Assembly: GCA_021209875.1 (NCBI GenBank)
Contig: JAGYVD010000003.1
Coordinates: 1,178,001-1,242,000 of the forward strand
DNA length: 64,000 bases
From: Rosellinia necatrix
Lineage: Eukaryota > Ascomycota > Sordariomycetes > Xylariales > Xylariaceae
Direction of reading: 5' to 3'
Positions 26,666 through 40,300 of the stretch are shown piece by piece. The notes under the pieces are model-generated. The model saw only the letters and a program-made list of their open reading frames with translations, was not told the DNA's origin and did no database searches. Made by a program: the position numbers and the translations under genes. How positions within the stretch are numbered: position 1 is the first letter of the stretch; each line of letters begins with the position of its first letter.

Positions 26666-29600
26666 AAACAATTTTAATAATTATTTATAATAACTATTAA
26701 CGATTTAAACACGTGTTAATAAATAAATTATATTAATAATTTATAAATAAAAATAATATAATTAATAAATATAATATATAATAAATTATAATAATACTTA
26801 TAAATTAATATAATTATAATAAAACTTTCAAATTACAGGTTTAATAAATATAAACAATAAACTTATTAAAAATAAAAATATATTTTAAAATAATAAAAAA
26901 ACTATATTTTATATTAATATATTAAAATTTAATAAAAATATACAAGCAAAAAATTATATATAGCGTATATATTTAAACTTAAAAAATAAAAAATAAAAAA
27001 CGTTAAAAAGAAAAAATTATATGTTAACTTATATTTAAACTACTAATAAATTATTAATTATATTTAAGCATTAATAAAATAATAATATAATTAAAAATAT
27101 ATTTTTAAAAAATTTTTTTAAACGTGCTAATATAACTAAAAATAAACTATTTATAGCTTTAAAAAAAGCCGCGCTATATAATTTTATTTTTATTTATTAT
27201 TATATATAAACAAGCTAATCATATTAATAAAACATATATATTATTAAAACATAAGCTAACTAATTTATTAAAAATGCTTAACAAAAACTAGTTTAAATAA
27301 AAAATCTAAAAACGCATTAAAAATAAAACAACAAATTAATTAATAAATTAACTAATTTAAAAATATATAATAATAATATAAAACAGCTTAATAATTAAAC
27401 TAAAAATTTTATTTTAAAAATTTTTAAACAAAAATATATATATATAAAATATAGTTTTAATGCTGTACTTATAAATATTACACGCTTAAAACAAAAACAA
27501 CTTTTAAAATCGTTTTTATTATATAATTAATATATATAAATACCTATAGCTTACTATATTAAATAAAAGCTTTTTAATAAATTCGATTATTTATATTAAA
27601 CATTTCTAAAATATTAACACGCTTCTAGTAATTAATAAATCTTTCCACAGATCGATCTACACCTCCGTTAAATAATTTATTTAATTATTTATTAACTAGA
27701 TTAGCTTTATTATAATAGAACAGCAAAATTAACGCAAGCGATCAATATATATAAAAAAAAACAGGCTTAAATATACTGCTTAAAAAACTATAAAAAAATT
27801 TAAAACATAAGCTGGTAAAACGTTTTAAAAGTTTATAAAAAAAAACTTATTATAAAAAACATTACAGAAAATTAAAACGTACTTTTTTAGTTTATTTAAA
27901 ATTAAATATAATATGTTAAAGCTATAAAAACGCTATAAAAAAGCAATAAAAACTAGCACAGAATTATAAAAAATATTTACAACTAATAAAAAAACATAAT
28001 TTTAAATTATATTTAACTTTAGCTAATTATATATATAAAATAAAAATAATTAACACAAGCTAAAATATAAAGCTAAAAAATATATTTAAATATTAAACTA
28101 AAAATAATATTAATAAATTTAATATTAATTATTAAAACAACTTATTAAAAAGCTATAATTATCGACTTAATTAAAAATATTAATTAAACAACAAATATTT
28201 GAAATATTAAAGCTAAAACAGCTATAAATATAATTATAAATAGTACTAAAGCTGGAGTAAAAGTTATAATAACAAAAATAACAGCTATAAAAAAAGCTGC
28301 AAGGGTTAGAACTAAAACTGCAATAACTACTAAAAAAACAAAAAAAATAATCAGAAACTAAAAAGTTATAATTAAAAATATAACTAAAAATATAACTACG
28401 GTTGCAATTAAAATTAAATTCGTAGATATTTAAATTATAAAAACTATAGTTAAAATTAAAAAAAAACTAGCGTTTATTTTATATATATTTTATAAATAAC
28501 AATATAAATAAATAAAAATTAAATAAAATAATAACAAAAACGCGGTTTTTTTATTTAATATTAAATTTAGTTTTTATTTATTATTAACACTATTAAATTT
28601 ATAAATTAAAAACTATTTTAAAATTATATATAAAAAGTATAACTTTTATATTAAATAAAAAAAATTACGACATTTTTTTAATTATACGTAAAAATATACT
28701 TATGAATACTATTTTTAAAAACTATTTTATATAATTAATTTTTAAGCATCTGCAAAATTACGTTAAAACTAAAAATAAAACTATTAAATAAAAAAATTAA
28801 AATTATAACATATTAAAAACACGTTTTAATATAATATATAAAACAGCTAATAATATTTTTAACTATAAAATTTTTATAATTAAAACGTTAAATATTAATA
28901 ATAAATATAATAAAGCTGTTTAATTAAGTTATATATATCTGCAGATTAATATTAAGCCGTTTTTAATTAAATAAAACTAATAAATTTACGTCGACTTAAA
29001 TACTAAAAAAACTATTATTAATAAATTTTTTTTAAACATTTTAATATATAAAACTGCTTTTAATTAAATTAAATTTGTTGTTTTAAAAAATAAATCGGTT
29101 AAACTTAAAAAAAAAGCCAAGTTTATTTTTTATATTAAAAAAATAAACAGAACTAAAAACTTAAAATATTTAAATATATTAAAAAAATAAGTTATAAAAA
29201 TTATTCAAAACTAAAAATACTATTTAATAATAACTTTTATATTTATATAAAGCTATAATTAATTATAAATCGAAAATATTTATTTGCTAGGCCAAAAAAT
29301 AAATAAATTTATAGTTTTATTTAATATATTTATTTATAGTTATAAATATATGCAGAAAATTATTAGTTAAAAAACGTAAAATTATAAAATAAAAAAGCTT
29401 ATTTTATAGTAAAATATAAATTTTATTAAATAATAAAAGCTTTTGTTTTATAGCTATATATAAAAATAATATATATAATATAATTAACCCTAAAACTTTT
29501 AAAATAGTACTAATAATAAATATTTTAATAAAAACCGTTAAAATTTATAAAAATATTAAGCTAAGTTAAATCTAAAAAAACAAAAATAGCAAAATATATA

Positions 29601-32600
29601 TAAACTTTTAAAAATTAGCGATAATAACTTTTATAATTACAGCTACCGCTTTTTTATTAACAGAATTAGCTCTAGCTAAAACTAATAAACAATTTTTAAT
29701 AAATATAATTATTGTAACTAATATAAAGTTTAAGCTAAATCTTTTATTAACTGTAGTAATAATTAATATAATATTAAACATAAAAACAGTTATATATTTA
29801 AATAAAATAAATTATATTTTTATAATTAATGAAACCTAAGCTATTAAATTTCTGCTTTTATATATAATTTTAAAAATTTTTATATAATATAAATAATAAA
29901 CTATTTAATTAGCTGTTTTTATATAATTTAAGCTTAAGTTTATAAAATGTTTTAATAATAATATAGCTATAAACGTTATATTTAGTTATAATATAATCGT
30001 TATATAAAATATTAAGCTAATTCTTTTTAATATATTTTAATTTTTTTAAAGCTTGTTTTATATATTTTAACAGCTTTTTATATAAAAATAATATTTTTAA
30101 AGTTTAAACGTTATTAATTAAATTAAATTAAACTGCGATTTTTTAATATATTAATTATATGCTAATGTAATCGTTTTTTATATAGTTATAAATTATTTTA
30201 ATTTTTAAAAACTAAACAATATTTTTTATTTTTAAGCTTATAAGCGTTTTTAATTCTGCTAATAATTTTTTAGCTAATTTTTATTAATTTTTTATATATA
30301 ACTAAAAATTCGTTTATATAAAACAAAATAAATATTTTACGATTTAAAATATAAAATAAATATAGTTTTTGATTAAATATAATTAGCTTAAAACGTTTTA
30401 AAATGTTTAAAAATTTTTATATTATAATAATAAAAAGTTTTATAGCTTATATAAAGTTTTATTTAATAGCATAGCTTTTTTCTGCTGTTTAAAACTATTT
30501 AGTATTAAATATATAATAAAACATTTATTGCTTTTTGAAACATTTAAAAATGCTAATATTATATTAAACTATTTAATTTTTAAATTAAAATATATGCTAA
30601 TTATTATTATTTAAAAAAATTTGTTATAAACATTATAGCATATATTAACTAAAACATATTTATTATTTATAAATTTTTTATATAATTAGTTTTATTTTAT
30701 AAACTTTTAAAAAAAATTTATTAAATTTATATATAAACATTTATTTAAATAATAATAGCTTGTTTTTAGTTTTTTAGTAAAACTATTTTTATAACTTTTT
30801 TTTATATAGCAAATATTTTTTATATGTTTTTTTTTTAAAAATTAGTTTAAAAATAGTTTTAAGTTTTTTATTATATAAAAGTTTTTAATAAAATTATTTT
30901 AATATATTTAATTTTTAAACTAGCTTTTAATTAATTAGTTTTATATTATTATATTATAACTATAAATATAATATATAATATTTTATATTTATAATTTTGA
31001 AAATATAAAGTTTTTATTTGTTTTAAAAAATATTTTTATAAAAATATTTTACATATAATTTTTAATAAGTTAATTTCTAGTTTTATATATATTATTACAA
31101 TAAATACTAAGCTTTTTATATTATTTTTAGTTTTTTATTTAGTTTTTTACGTTTAGTTTTACAGCTTGATCTGCTTGCAAATAAAAATATTTTATATATA
31201 TATTTACGTTTTATCCAAGTTTTTTCTAGCTTTTTATTGTTTGTTTAGCTAGCTAAAATTAGTTTATTGCTGGCCTGTTTAACAATTAGTATTTTTATTA
31301 TTATAAAATTTATAGCGTTTTTAAAACGTTATAAATAATTATTTTTATATGTTATAATTATTTTATTTTTAAAGTTTTTGCTAAAATTATTTTTACTTTA
31401 AAAATTATATTTAAAATAATAAGTTTTTGCTGCTATATTTAAAAAACTAGTTTTTAGCTTAAAATCTGCTCTGCTAGCGCATTTATTTTTAATTTATATT
31501 TATTAGTTTAATTAACCAAGCTATAAATAAAAATGTTTATAATATTTTTGATATTTTTAAAAGCTACATATAATATATTTTTAACCTTTTATTTATTATT
31601 TATTTTGTGCTGCTGTTTATTTAGTAAATTTAAAACTTTTAGTTTTTTACTGCTGTTTATTTAATTTTAATAGCTAGTTTTTCTGTTTTTCAAATAAAAC
31701 AGCTTTTTATTAAATTTAATATTTTTAATAATAATTATTTTTATAATTAAAAACTTATATATAATACAAATTAATTATTTTATATTTAATTAAATATTTA
31801 ATATAAGCTTAAAGTTTAATTTTATATGCTTGCTATTTTTTAGCAGCAAGTTTTTTTTTTTTATTAAATACACGTAATATTTATATACGTATATCTTGTT
31901 TTAATTTAATTATAAGTCGCTTGTCAGCGTTTTTATTTAAGCTAGGTTATATTGTTAATAATACTGCGTTAATTAATGTTTAAATATATAATAAAAAACA
32001 TAAAAGTTCTAAGTTTTAAAAAAGCTTTTATTATATAGCTAAGCAGCCGCTTAAACTATTTCCGGCTATAGTTTTAATAATAAGCTAGCTTTATTAAATA
32101 GTTTATTTGTTTTATTAATTATTTTTTTGCTAGCTTATTTAATATTTTTAACAGGCTTTTTAATATAAAATAAAAAAAGCTTGTTATTAATTTTTTTATT
32201 TTTTAATTAAAGCTTATATTAAGTTTTATTTTTATAAGCTATTATAAAAACATTTAAATTGCTTTTAATAATATATATTATAAGCTTATAACGTTTTTTA
32301 TTTAACGTATAAATCGTTTAATTTTTAAAAAATTTATATAATAGTTTTATTTATTAAAAAATATATAAATTAACTTAATATATTTATTTTTAATTATTAA
32401 AGTTTAGTTTAATTTATTATATTTTATTAAATAATTAAACCGATTTTAATATAGTTTTTAAAAAGTTAAGCAGCTTTTTATTTAAAAATCGTTTAAATAT
32501 TTATTATTTTATATATATAATAGCATATATTTTATATTTAATATATAAAATTTTATTAATTTATACGTTTTTAGCTATATATATTAATGCTTATAAAGCA

Positions 32601-34907
32601 CAGCTTTTTAAATATTTTAATTATTAATATTAAAAGTTTTAATGTTTTCTTTTAGCTTAAAATTTTTTAAAATAGCTTATAAGCTAAAATATACCAGGAT
32701 TAATTAAATATAATTAATTTAGCGGCATTTTTAAAAATTATTTATAATATTTTACTTATATTTAATATAAAGTTTTTGTTTAAATATTAAAAATTAAGTT
32801 TATATTTAAAAAACTCAGTTATAATATTTAATAAATTAAGCTATTAAAATATTATTTTTATATTTTTAAACATAGTAAATAATTAAAACTATAATATTAG
32901 ATTTTTTTTAATTAAACAAGCTTTTAAAATAATGTTTATTTAAAATTTTTTATTAACGCGATATTAATAAATATTATATTTATTAATAAGTTTTTTAAAA
33001 GCTAAATAATATTTTTTAAATAATTTTTCTGCTTTTGTTTAAAATAAAAAACTATAAAATGCTTATATAGATTATATTTTTATTTTTAGCTAAAATAAAA
33101 AATCTAAGTTTTAATAGCTTTTATTATTAATTAAATACAGTGCTTTATAATTATTAATTAATATATTGTTTATTAAAATATATTTTTAAATCTAATCGTA
33201 AAAATACCTCTAAGTTACCGGCAATTTTTTTAATAAAATTAAATTAATTATTATAAAAGTTATATTAAGATTAAAATAGTTTAATTTTTATTATTAACAT
33301 TTATTATATTATTTAAACTATTGTTTTTTTTTTTATTAACTTTTTTAACTTAAATTAGCGATTTTACTACGTAAGTTTTTATAGCATATATAAAGCTATC
33401 ATTTTTTAATTTTTTTAATTTTTGTAGTATTAATCCAGATTTTGCTAAACTAGCGTATATTAGTTTTATTAATCGTAAACTAAAGCTTATTATAAAGTTT
33501 AAAAAGCTAGAAATAAATATTTTTAGCTTTATTTAAACATAAGCATTTATAATTTTTTTAGCTAGCTAAATTATTTTAGCACGTTTTTTAAGCTTTATTA
33601 TTTTAATATATTATTATGCTAGCTAAAAATCTATTTTATATTTATTAGCTTGTTAAGCTTATAAATATTTTAAACTTATTTTTCTTGTTTTTAATTTATA
33701 TTTATAAATTATAACATTAAAAATTTTATTATATTTTACTAAAATAAATAATTTTTTTAATAGCTTATATTTAATTAACGTAGTAAATTATTAACGCTTT
33801 TAATTAAACGTTATATAAACATTTACTACTACTAAAAATTTTTGTTATAAATATTTTATTTATATTAAAAGTTTTAAAATTACTGTTTTTAATATATTTA
33901 TTTTTATTTTTTATATTATATTATTATTTTAACTCTGTTTTTAAAAACTTTTATAATAATCGTTTAATATTTTTATTAAATAATAGTACAAAAAAAAATA
34001 AAACAGGCAAAATTATATTATATAAAACAAAAATTAAATTTTTAAACGTAAAATTAAAGTTTTTAATATTTATATTAATAATAATCTTTATATATATAAT
34101 ATTAACTGTTTTATTAATTTATTTATATATAATTATATAGCACGATTAAAAGTAAGCTTTATTTTAAAGCTAAATAAAATATTCTGTTTAAATATTTAAA
34201 AGCTTAATAATAATTTTTTAAATAATAAGTTTAAAAGTATCGGGCATTAAAAAGTTTCCGCGGTTAAAATTTTTATATAAAGCTTTTTATATATGTATTT
34301 TTTATACGTTATATTTTTTTTTTACCTGTTTAAAATATACTGCTGCTAATTTTTATATTAGTCGTATAAAAAACAAGTTTAAATTATATACTAAGCTTTT
34401 ATTATCAGAGTTAATAAACGCTTAAATATTTTTTATTTAAACATAATATTTTAAACAAATATACTAATAATTTTAGTTATAAATAGTTTTTAAAAAAACA
34501 TTTGTTCTAATTATTATAATTAAAACTGTTATTATAAAAATAAAAATAACGCGGTACTTTATTTTAAAAACTATAGCAGAATTTAAAGCTTTAAAACTAA
34601 AATATAAAAAATCTAGTTAAAATAAATAATAATAGCTATATAAAAATTTAAATAAACGATTTTATATTTTAAAATTAAATAAATTACTTCTTTTAAAAAA
34701 AAATACCGGTTTAATAGCAAACTAAGCTTATAATTTTAACAGAAGTATAAATTAATCCACAAAAAAATTTATTAATTATTAAAAACGTATTAATACTTTA
34801 AAAATATTTAATATAAATAATTAAATTTATTAAAAAGCTTTTATTTAATATAATAAGCCACAGGTATTTATATATATTAATCACGTAGTAAAAACAATTT
34901 TAAAAGT

Positions 34908-35033
34908 TGTTCCTGCCCTAAGCGTGTAACGCTTGCAAATACAGCATTAGAACTGCATTTTATATATATGTATCCTCTGCTTAAAAGATCCCCAAAATAG
35001 GGATTCCTGGCTTAATTGCTAAGCTGTTCCACA
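34908..35033. repeat. Low-mutation island inside F, probable LTR of another nested element
   Basis: About 126 bp of near-normal composition begin TGTTCCTGCC and end GCTGTTCCACA, so the ends are TG...CA. The flanking pentamers (AAAGT and CTACT) do not match, so it may be one LTR of a nested element or a decayed solo LTR. I did not find a clear second copy in the window. A much shorter island at about 27636-27665 (CAGATCGATCTACACCTCCG) may be a related edge. Confidence 0.45.
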
Positions 35034-36639
35034 CTACTATTACAAATTAGTTATTTATTAAACGTTTAAAGCTTAAATGCTTTTATTCTTTAGCAATAAT
35101 TTAATATAATTAATAAAAAAATAAACGTTTATATAAATTATATTTTTTTTATTAGCTACGCATTTTTTATCGTTAAAGTTTTTTTATTTTAACTTAAAAA
35201 TACCGATATTATTTTATTTAATTTTATATATATTTTTTTTAGTTCCGGCTGCTATATTTAATTTAAACTGTTTTAATTAGCTTAATACAGCATAACTATA
35301 TTTATTATTATTAAAACTATTTAAGCTAAAAAAGTTAAACAAATTATTATTACTATAGTTTTTACTACAACAATAGTTGTTGCTTTTATTTTTATTACTA
35401 CAGCGCTTATAAAAGTTGTTTTAATATTTAATAAAAAGTTTTAAGTTATTATTTTTTCCGGAAAAGTTTTTGTTTAATAAAACGTATAAAAAAATATAAT
35501 AGTTATAATATTTAATTTATTTAGAGTATTTATAATTATATTTTATATACTAGCTATTTAAACATTAGTTAATATAGCAGCTTTATTTTTGTTTTATTAG
35601 CAGGCTTTGTTTTAAATAACCGATTTATAGCTTTGTTAGTTTTAATATTATTTTTAGTTAGCTGCAGTTCTAAGTTCTATATTATCGGAAATTTAATATT
35701 AATATTTTTAAAACTTGCTTAATTAACTTTAAAACTAAATTAAAAAATATTTTTATAGTTTTAACGTTTTTTTATAAAATATTAACTAAAACGTTTGTTT
35801 ATTTTTAATATTTTAAAAAATAATTAATAGTTTTTTAGTTTAAACTAAATTGTTTTAGCAGCAGCATATTTTTAAATAAAAATTATACCGATTTGAAATA
35901 TTCTGCTAAAATTTTTCTAAAGTTATTTATATTTAAGCTTAATATATATAATAAAACATAATAACGTAATATTATTACAAGCTTAAAAAAAATTAAACAT
36001 ATTATTAAGAAAATATTTAAATATATATATAATATGTTTAAATAGTTGTTTTTACGTGCAAATATTATTAGCTGTTGCTTTTAATTTATTAACTTATAAT
36101 TTAAAAGTTATAAAAAAATAAAACAAAATAAACTACACGCGTAAAAAAATAAAATAACAAAGCTATTTTTTAAAAAATTCCGGCTTTTAATTATAATATA
36201 TATATTTATAATTGTTTAATAAACATGTTTACTAACGCTTTTTTTTAATAATAAATAAAAATAAATAACTTGCTACGTTTATAAATTTAAATATACTTTA
36301 GTTGTTAAACACGCTTAAATATATAACTTTTATAATAATAACTTCTAAAATATAAAAATAAACTATTAAGCATTTTTTAACAACTGCTTATTTATAAGCT
36401 TGAGCAAAATATATAATTTATATAAAAAAAAAAATAGTTGTTAAAATAACGTTCTGTCTACGTTAATTATTTAATTATAGCTAAATTAAAGCTGCGTTAA
36501 TTGTTTAGTTATAGCTAAATTAAAACGCGCGCGCTTAAATCTTTAGCTATAAATAAAATCTTTTAACCTTAAAAAATCTAAAAGATAATATTAGTTTAGT
36601 TTAATAATAAAATCTATCGGTTGCATAAATGCACCACTT

Positions 36640-36840
36640 TAAAAAAATTAATATAAAAATAAATAAAAAATGCTTTATTAATTCCTCTACTAAATAAAGA
36701 ATTCTAATAAGTCTAGAATTAACCCCTGCAAAAGTGGCCGTAGGCCACCTGTTGCCAGCCGTAGCCTGTGCAACCTATCTAATCTAATAATACACGAGCC
36801 GTTAGCTCGATTAATACGGCCCCCTTCGGGGACTCTATCA
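36640..36840. repeat. Right LTR of element F
   Basis: This LTR is about 201 bp. The left (inner) third is almost fully A/T (TAAAAAAATTAATAT where the other copy has TGAGAAGATTGGTAT). The right (outer) half is intact, including CCCCCTTCGGGGACTCTATCA. AACTG follows directly, completing the target duplication. Confidence 0.86.
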
Positions 36841-37247
36841 AACTGCGACTCAAGAAGTGCTGACAAACTTTTATTAGTTGTTAATATCTTTCCGAGAGAC
36901 AGAATTACTTTTAGTTAAAAAAAACTTTAAGATTTCCCACTTAAAAAAAACAATTTAAAGCTTTAAAAATAAACAAAAATACGCGGATTATTTTAACTAA
37001 ATAGTTATTAAATCGCAGGAGGACTTTATTTACACGCTGAAAAATTAAAGAATTATTAAATAATTAGGTCACGGTTATAAAAAATAATAAAAAAACAGCT
37101 TAATAAAAATAAAATTGATTAAAAGAAACCTGCAATGCAAACTTAAGCTTTAATACCGGCTAAATTAAAAAAAAATACACCTATTATCCCAGAAAAATAA
37201 CAGGGAATTCCCTTCGGCAGTGCTCGTGGTGGGGATATTTGGCCGTG
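36841..37247. other. Right end of element E interior, partly spared
   Basis: This stretch lies between the F insertion and the right LTR of E. It is moderately AT-rich with preserved patches (AACTGCGACTCAAGAAGTGC at 36841-36860; GGGAATTCCCTTCGGCAG at about 37203-37220). No gene or open frame is present. It represents the only non-saturated part of the E interior. Confidence 0.6.
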
Positions 37248-37355
37248 TATAGGGTGGTCTGTGCACCCAGGACCTTAAACTAATCCACCTTTCACCCTAG
37301 CCTAGGAAATAGCTCCATAACTAATACAACATTATTCCTCATTCCGAACCTAACA
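37248..37355 (+). repeat. 3' LTR of element E (108 bp)
   Basis: This is the better-preserved partner of 8107-8214, ending CCTAACA, followed by AAAC. The initial TG reads TA. Sequence continues at 37356 into element D interior, matching D' in reverse complement. Confidence 0.8.
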
Positions 37356-40300
37356 AAACTTGCTTTAAAATTTTATTTATAAATTTAAAACTTTAAATTT
37401 AAAAAAGCATTATATAATAAAATAAATAAGTTTTTTTTTAAACTGTTAGTTTATTAATATAATAGTTTATAAGCTTCATTATTAAAAACAAATAAATTAT
37501 TTTTTATAAAAACTCATTATAAAAAAATTATTTTAGTTTAATTAAATAGTAAAAATTAATTAATGTTAAAAGATTTGTTAATTTAGCTTAAACATTTTTT
37601 ATTGCTATTGTTTTATTTAACAAAATAAAACTTTAAATATATATAATAAAAATATTTTAATAAATAGCAACAGATAATTATTTTTTATATAATATATTAT
37701 AAAATAAATAAACATTGTTTTTAAATAAGCTAAAAAATTTAAAACATGAAAAAAACTTCAAAATAAGATTGTAAAAGTAAAAATAATATAAAGCTATTTT
37801 ATTAACTTGTAAAAAAATTATATTAAAGTTTAATAAAAATTAAATGAGCGCTGCTAAACTATTTTTTATAAATTTTTTATGTTTAAACTAAAAAAAAGTT
37901 TTAATAACGCTGCTATAAACTATATTATAGCTAAACTTAAAATAATAACTAAAAAATAAAACTGTTTATAAGATTTTTTATATAAATTAAACTAATAAAT
38001 AGTGGACTTATTTAATTGAATATAAAATATTTTTTTAAAAGTTTTAAAAACAATCTTATAAATTTATTAAAATTTTAATAAATAAATGTTATAATAAAAC
38101 CGCGAAAAATAAAATTAGTTTTAAAGTTTAATATTATAATATAATGAATTATTTAAAATTAATATAAATTAGTTTATAAATAAATTTATAAAAATAAGCA
38201 ATATTAAATCTTATTTTGCTAAAAAGCTTTAAAAACATAGTTTTTATTTATTAAATAAATATTTTAATATAATTATAACATTTAAAAACATAATATAATA
38301 TTTATAAAAATATAAACGTATTAAAAAAGCAAAAGCTGGTTATAAAGTATGAAATTTTAATAAAGATTTTTATTTAAATTTATTTAATTTAAAACAGATT
38401 TTATAAAACTTGCTAAAAAACGCGTTTTAATAAAGCTAAATAAATTTTAAAAAATTGTTTTTATGACTTATAACTAAAACAATTTTTAAATATTTTAAAA
38501 ATTAGTAAATTTTAACGCATATATAAAATATTATATATAAATAGCTTATTATTTATTAATTAATAATTAAAACGTATTAACGTTTATATTTTAAAAATAT
38601 AACTTATATTTAATATAATTATATTTTTATAATATTTATTATAAATATTTGTTTTAATAATTATTAAAAGTTAAAATTAAACGTTTAAATTATTATTAAA
38701 ACAGCTGATTATAAAAATAAATATTTTTAATAAATAAAAAATATATTATTAAAACTTTTTAATTAAATATAACGTAATGCCTGCGTTAATATTATTATAA
38801 ATAAATATCAACTAATATTATAATATTAAAAAACCATTTTAATATTATAGCTACAACAAATAAATTTTTTATATAACTAGTTTTACTGTTTATAAATAAA
38901 AGAAATATTATAAATAATATAAATAACAAACTATTATATATATATATTAACAACAAATATATATAAATTTTTTAAAATTTTTAAAAATATAAGTAAACAA
39001 TAATTAATAATATTAAATTATTATATAATATAAAAAAAAAATACTAATTTTAATTTAAAAATATAAAACAATATAGTTATAAATATTTAAACTTAAAAAA
39101 ATGCATTAAATTTAACGCTAAAATTTATTTAAAAAAAAGAAGAAAAAACCTATTTTGTTTATATTAAAAATCAAACCAATTTTAAAAAATCAACAAAATA
39201 TGTTATTTTTTTAATAATAAATTTTACCGCATAAAAGAAATTAATATAAGCTGGTATAAAAAACCTAATATTTAAATTGTTATTCTTAATATTCCTATGT
39301 TTATAACTTTAATAAAAACAAAAACTAAAGCGCTAATAAAATATAAATTATTAATATTTATTAAATTAATAAACTAATAAGTAAATAATAAATAAACAAG
39401 TTAAAAAAAACGTTAGAACTTATATTTTTAAAATATTATAACTTTTTAATATGTCTAATAAAAAGAATCAGATAATTTATTTTTTATTAACTTTATAAAA
39501 ATAAATTAGCTAAAAACTTAAAATATAGTTTTTATATAAAATATTGCTTAATAAATTAAAAGCTATATAAAAATATTTAATTAATAATTTATAAAAATTT
39601 TTATTAAACTTAATAATATATTATATATATTATTTATATTATTTATAAAAAAGCTAGTAAAAGTTCTGTTTTTATATAAACTATTAAAATTAACTAAAAT
39701 TATAAAAAAACTAGTATTTTTGATTATTTATTAAAAAACCTTGTTTTATGTTTTAAATATTAAAATTTTTATAAAAATTAATATAAAACAAGCTTTTTAT
39801 TATATTTATATATATAAAAATAATAAAATCTAACTATTTATTATATAAAATATAAAATATATTATTATAAAATAATATTATTTAAATTAATAAATAATCT
39901 GTTTATATTTTAAAATATATTAATAATATATTATTTAATTTTTAAACAACTTTTATAATATATATATAAATAATATATTTATTTAATCAAATGATTTAAA
40001 ATATATAAAATATATATATATAAAAGTTTTTAAAATTATATAATACTAGTTTATAAGCTAATTTAAAAAATTAATATTTTATATATAATAAACTAAATTT
40101 TTAATTTTTATTATTAATTTTAAAACATATAAGTTAACTTATTAAAAATTATAGCTATAATAAATTAAAAACTTTTATTTCAATAAAAACGTATAATTTT
40201 TAGAAAATTTTATAACTTTTATTAAAAATTTATTAATTAATATAATTATATTATAATTTTTATAAATTATTTAATATAAAAAACAAAGCTTTTAATTAAA

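Larger units (their letters stand above)
21316..36840. mobile_element. LTR retrotransposon F, 15.5 kb, with perfect target duplication
   Basis: F is bounded by LTRs at 21316-21517 and 36640-36840 and flanked by the identical pentamer AACTG (21311-21315 and 36841-36845). The best-preserved form of the LTR is the solo copy at 41583-41785, which shows TG...CA ends. The interior is about 15.1 kb and alternates between T-rich (21.5-25.5 and 29.9-34.4 kb) and A-rich (25.6-29.8 kb) + strand composition, so it probably contains further nested elements. No coding domain is legible. Confidence 0.85.
8107..37355 (+). mobile_element. LTR-flanked element E, 29.2 kb including nested F
   Basis: E is bounded by 108-bp direct repeats (8107-8214 and 37248-37355), starting TG (TA in the second copy) and ending CA, with AAAC immediately outside each end (8103-8106 and 37356-37359). 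Element D sequence is interrupted exactly here; the inverted copy D' has no insertion at this point. With F (21316-36840) removed, E is still about 13.7 kb. That is long for an LTR element, so further nested or captured sequence is likely. No coding domain is legible. The strand is nominal. Confidence 0.75.
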
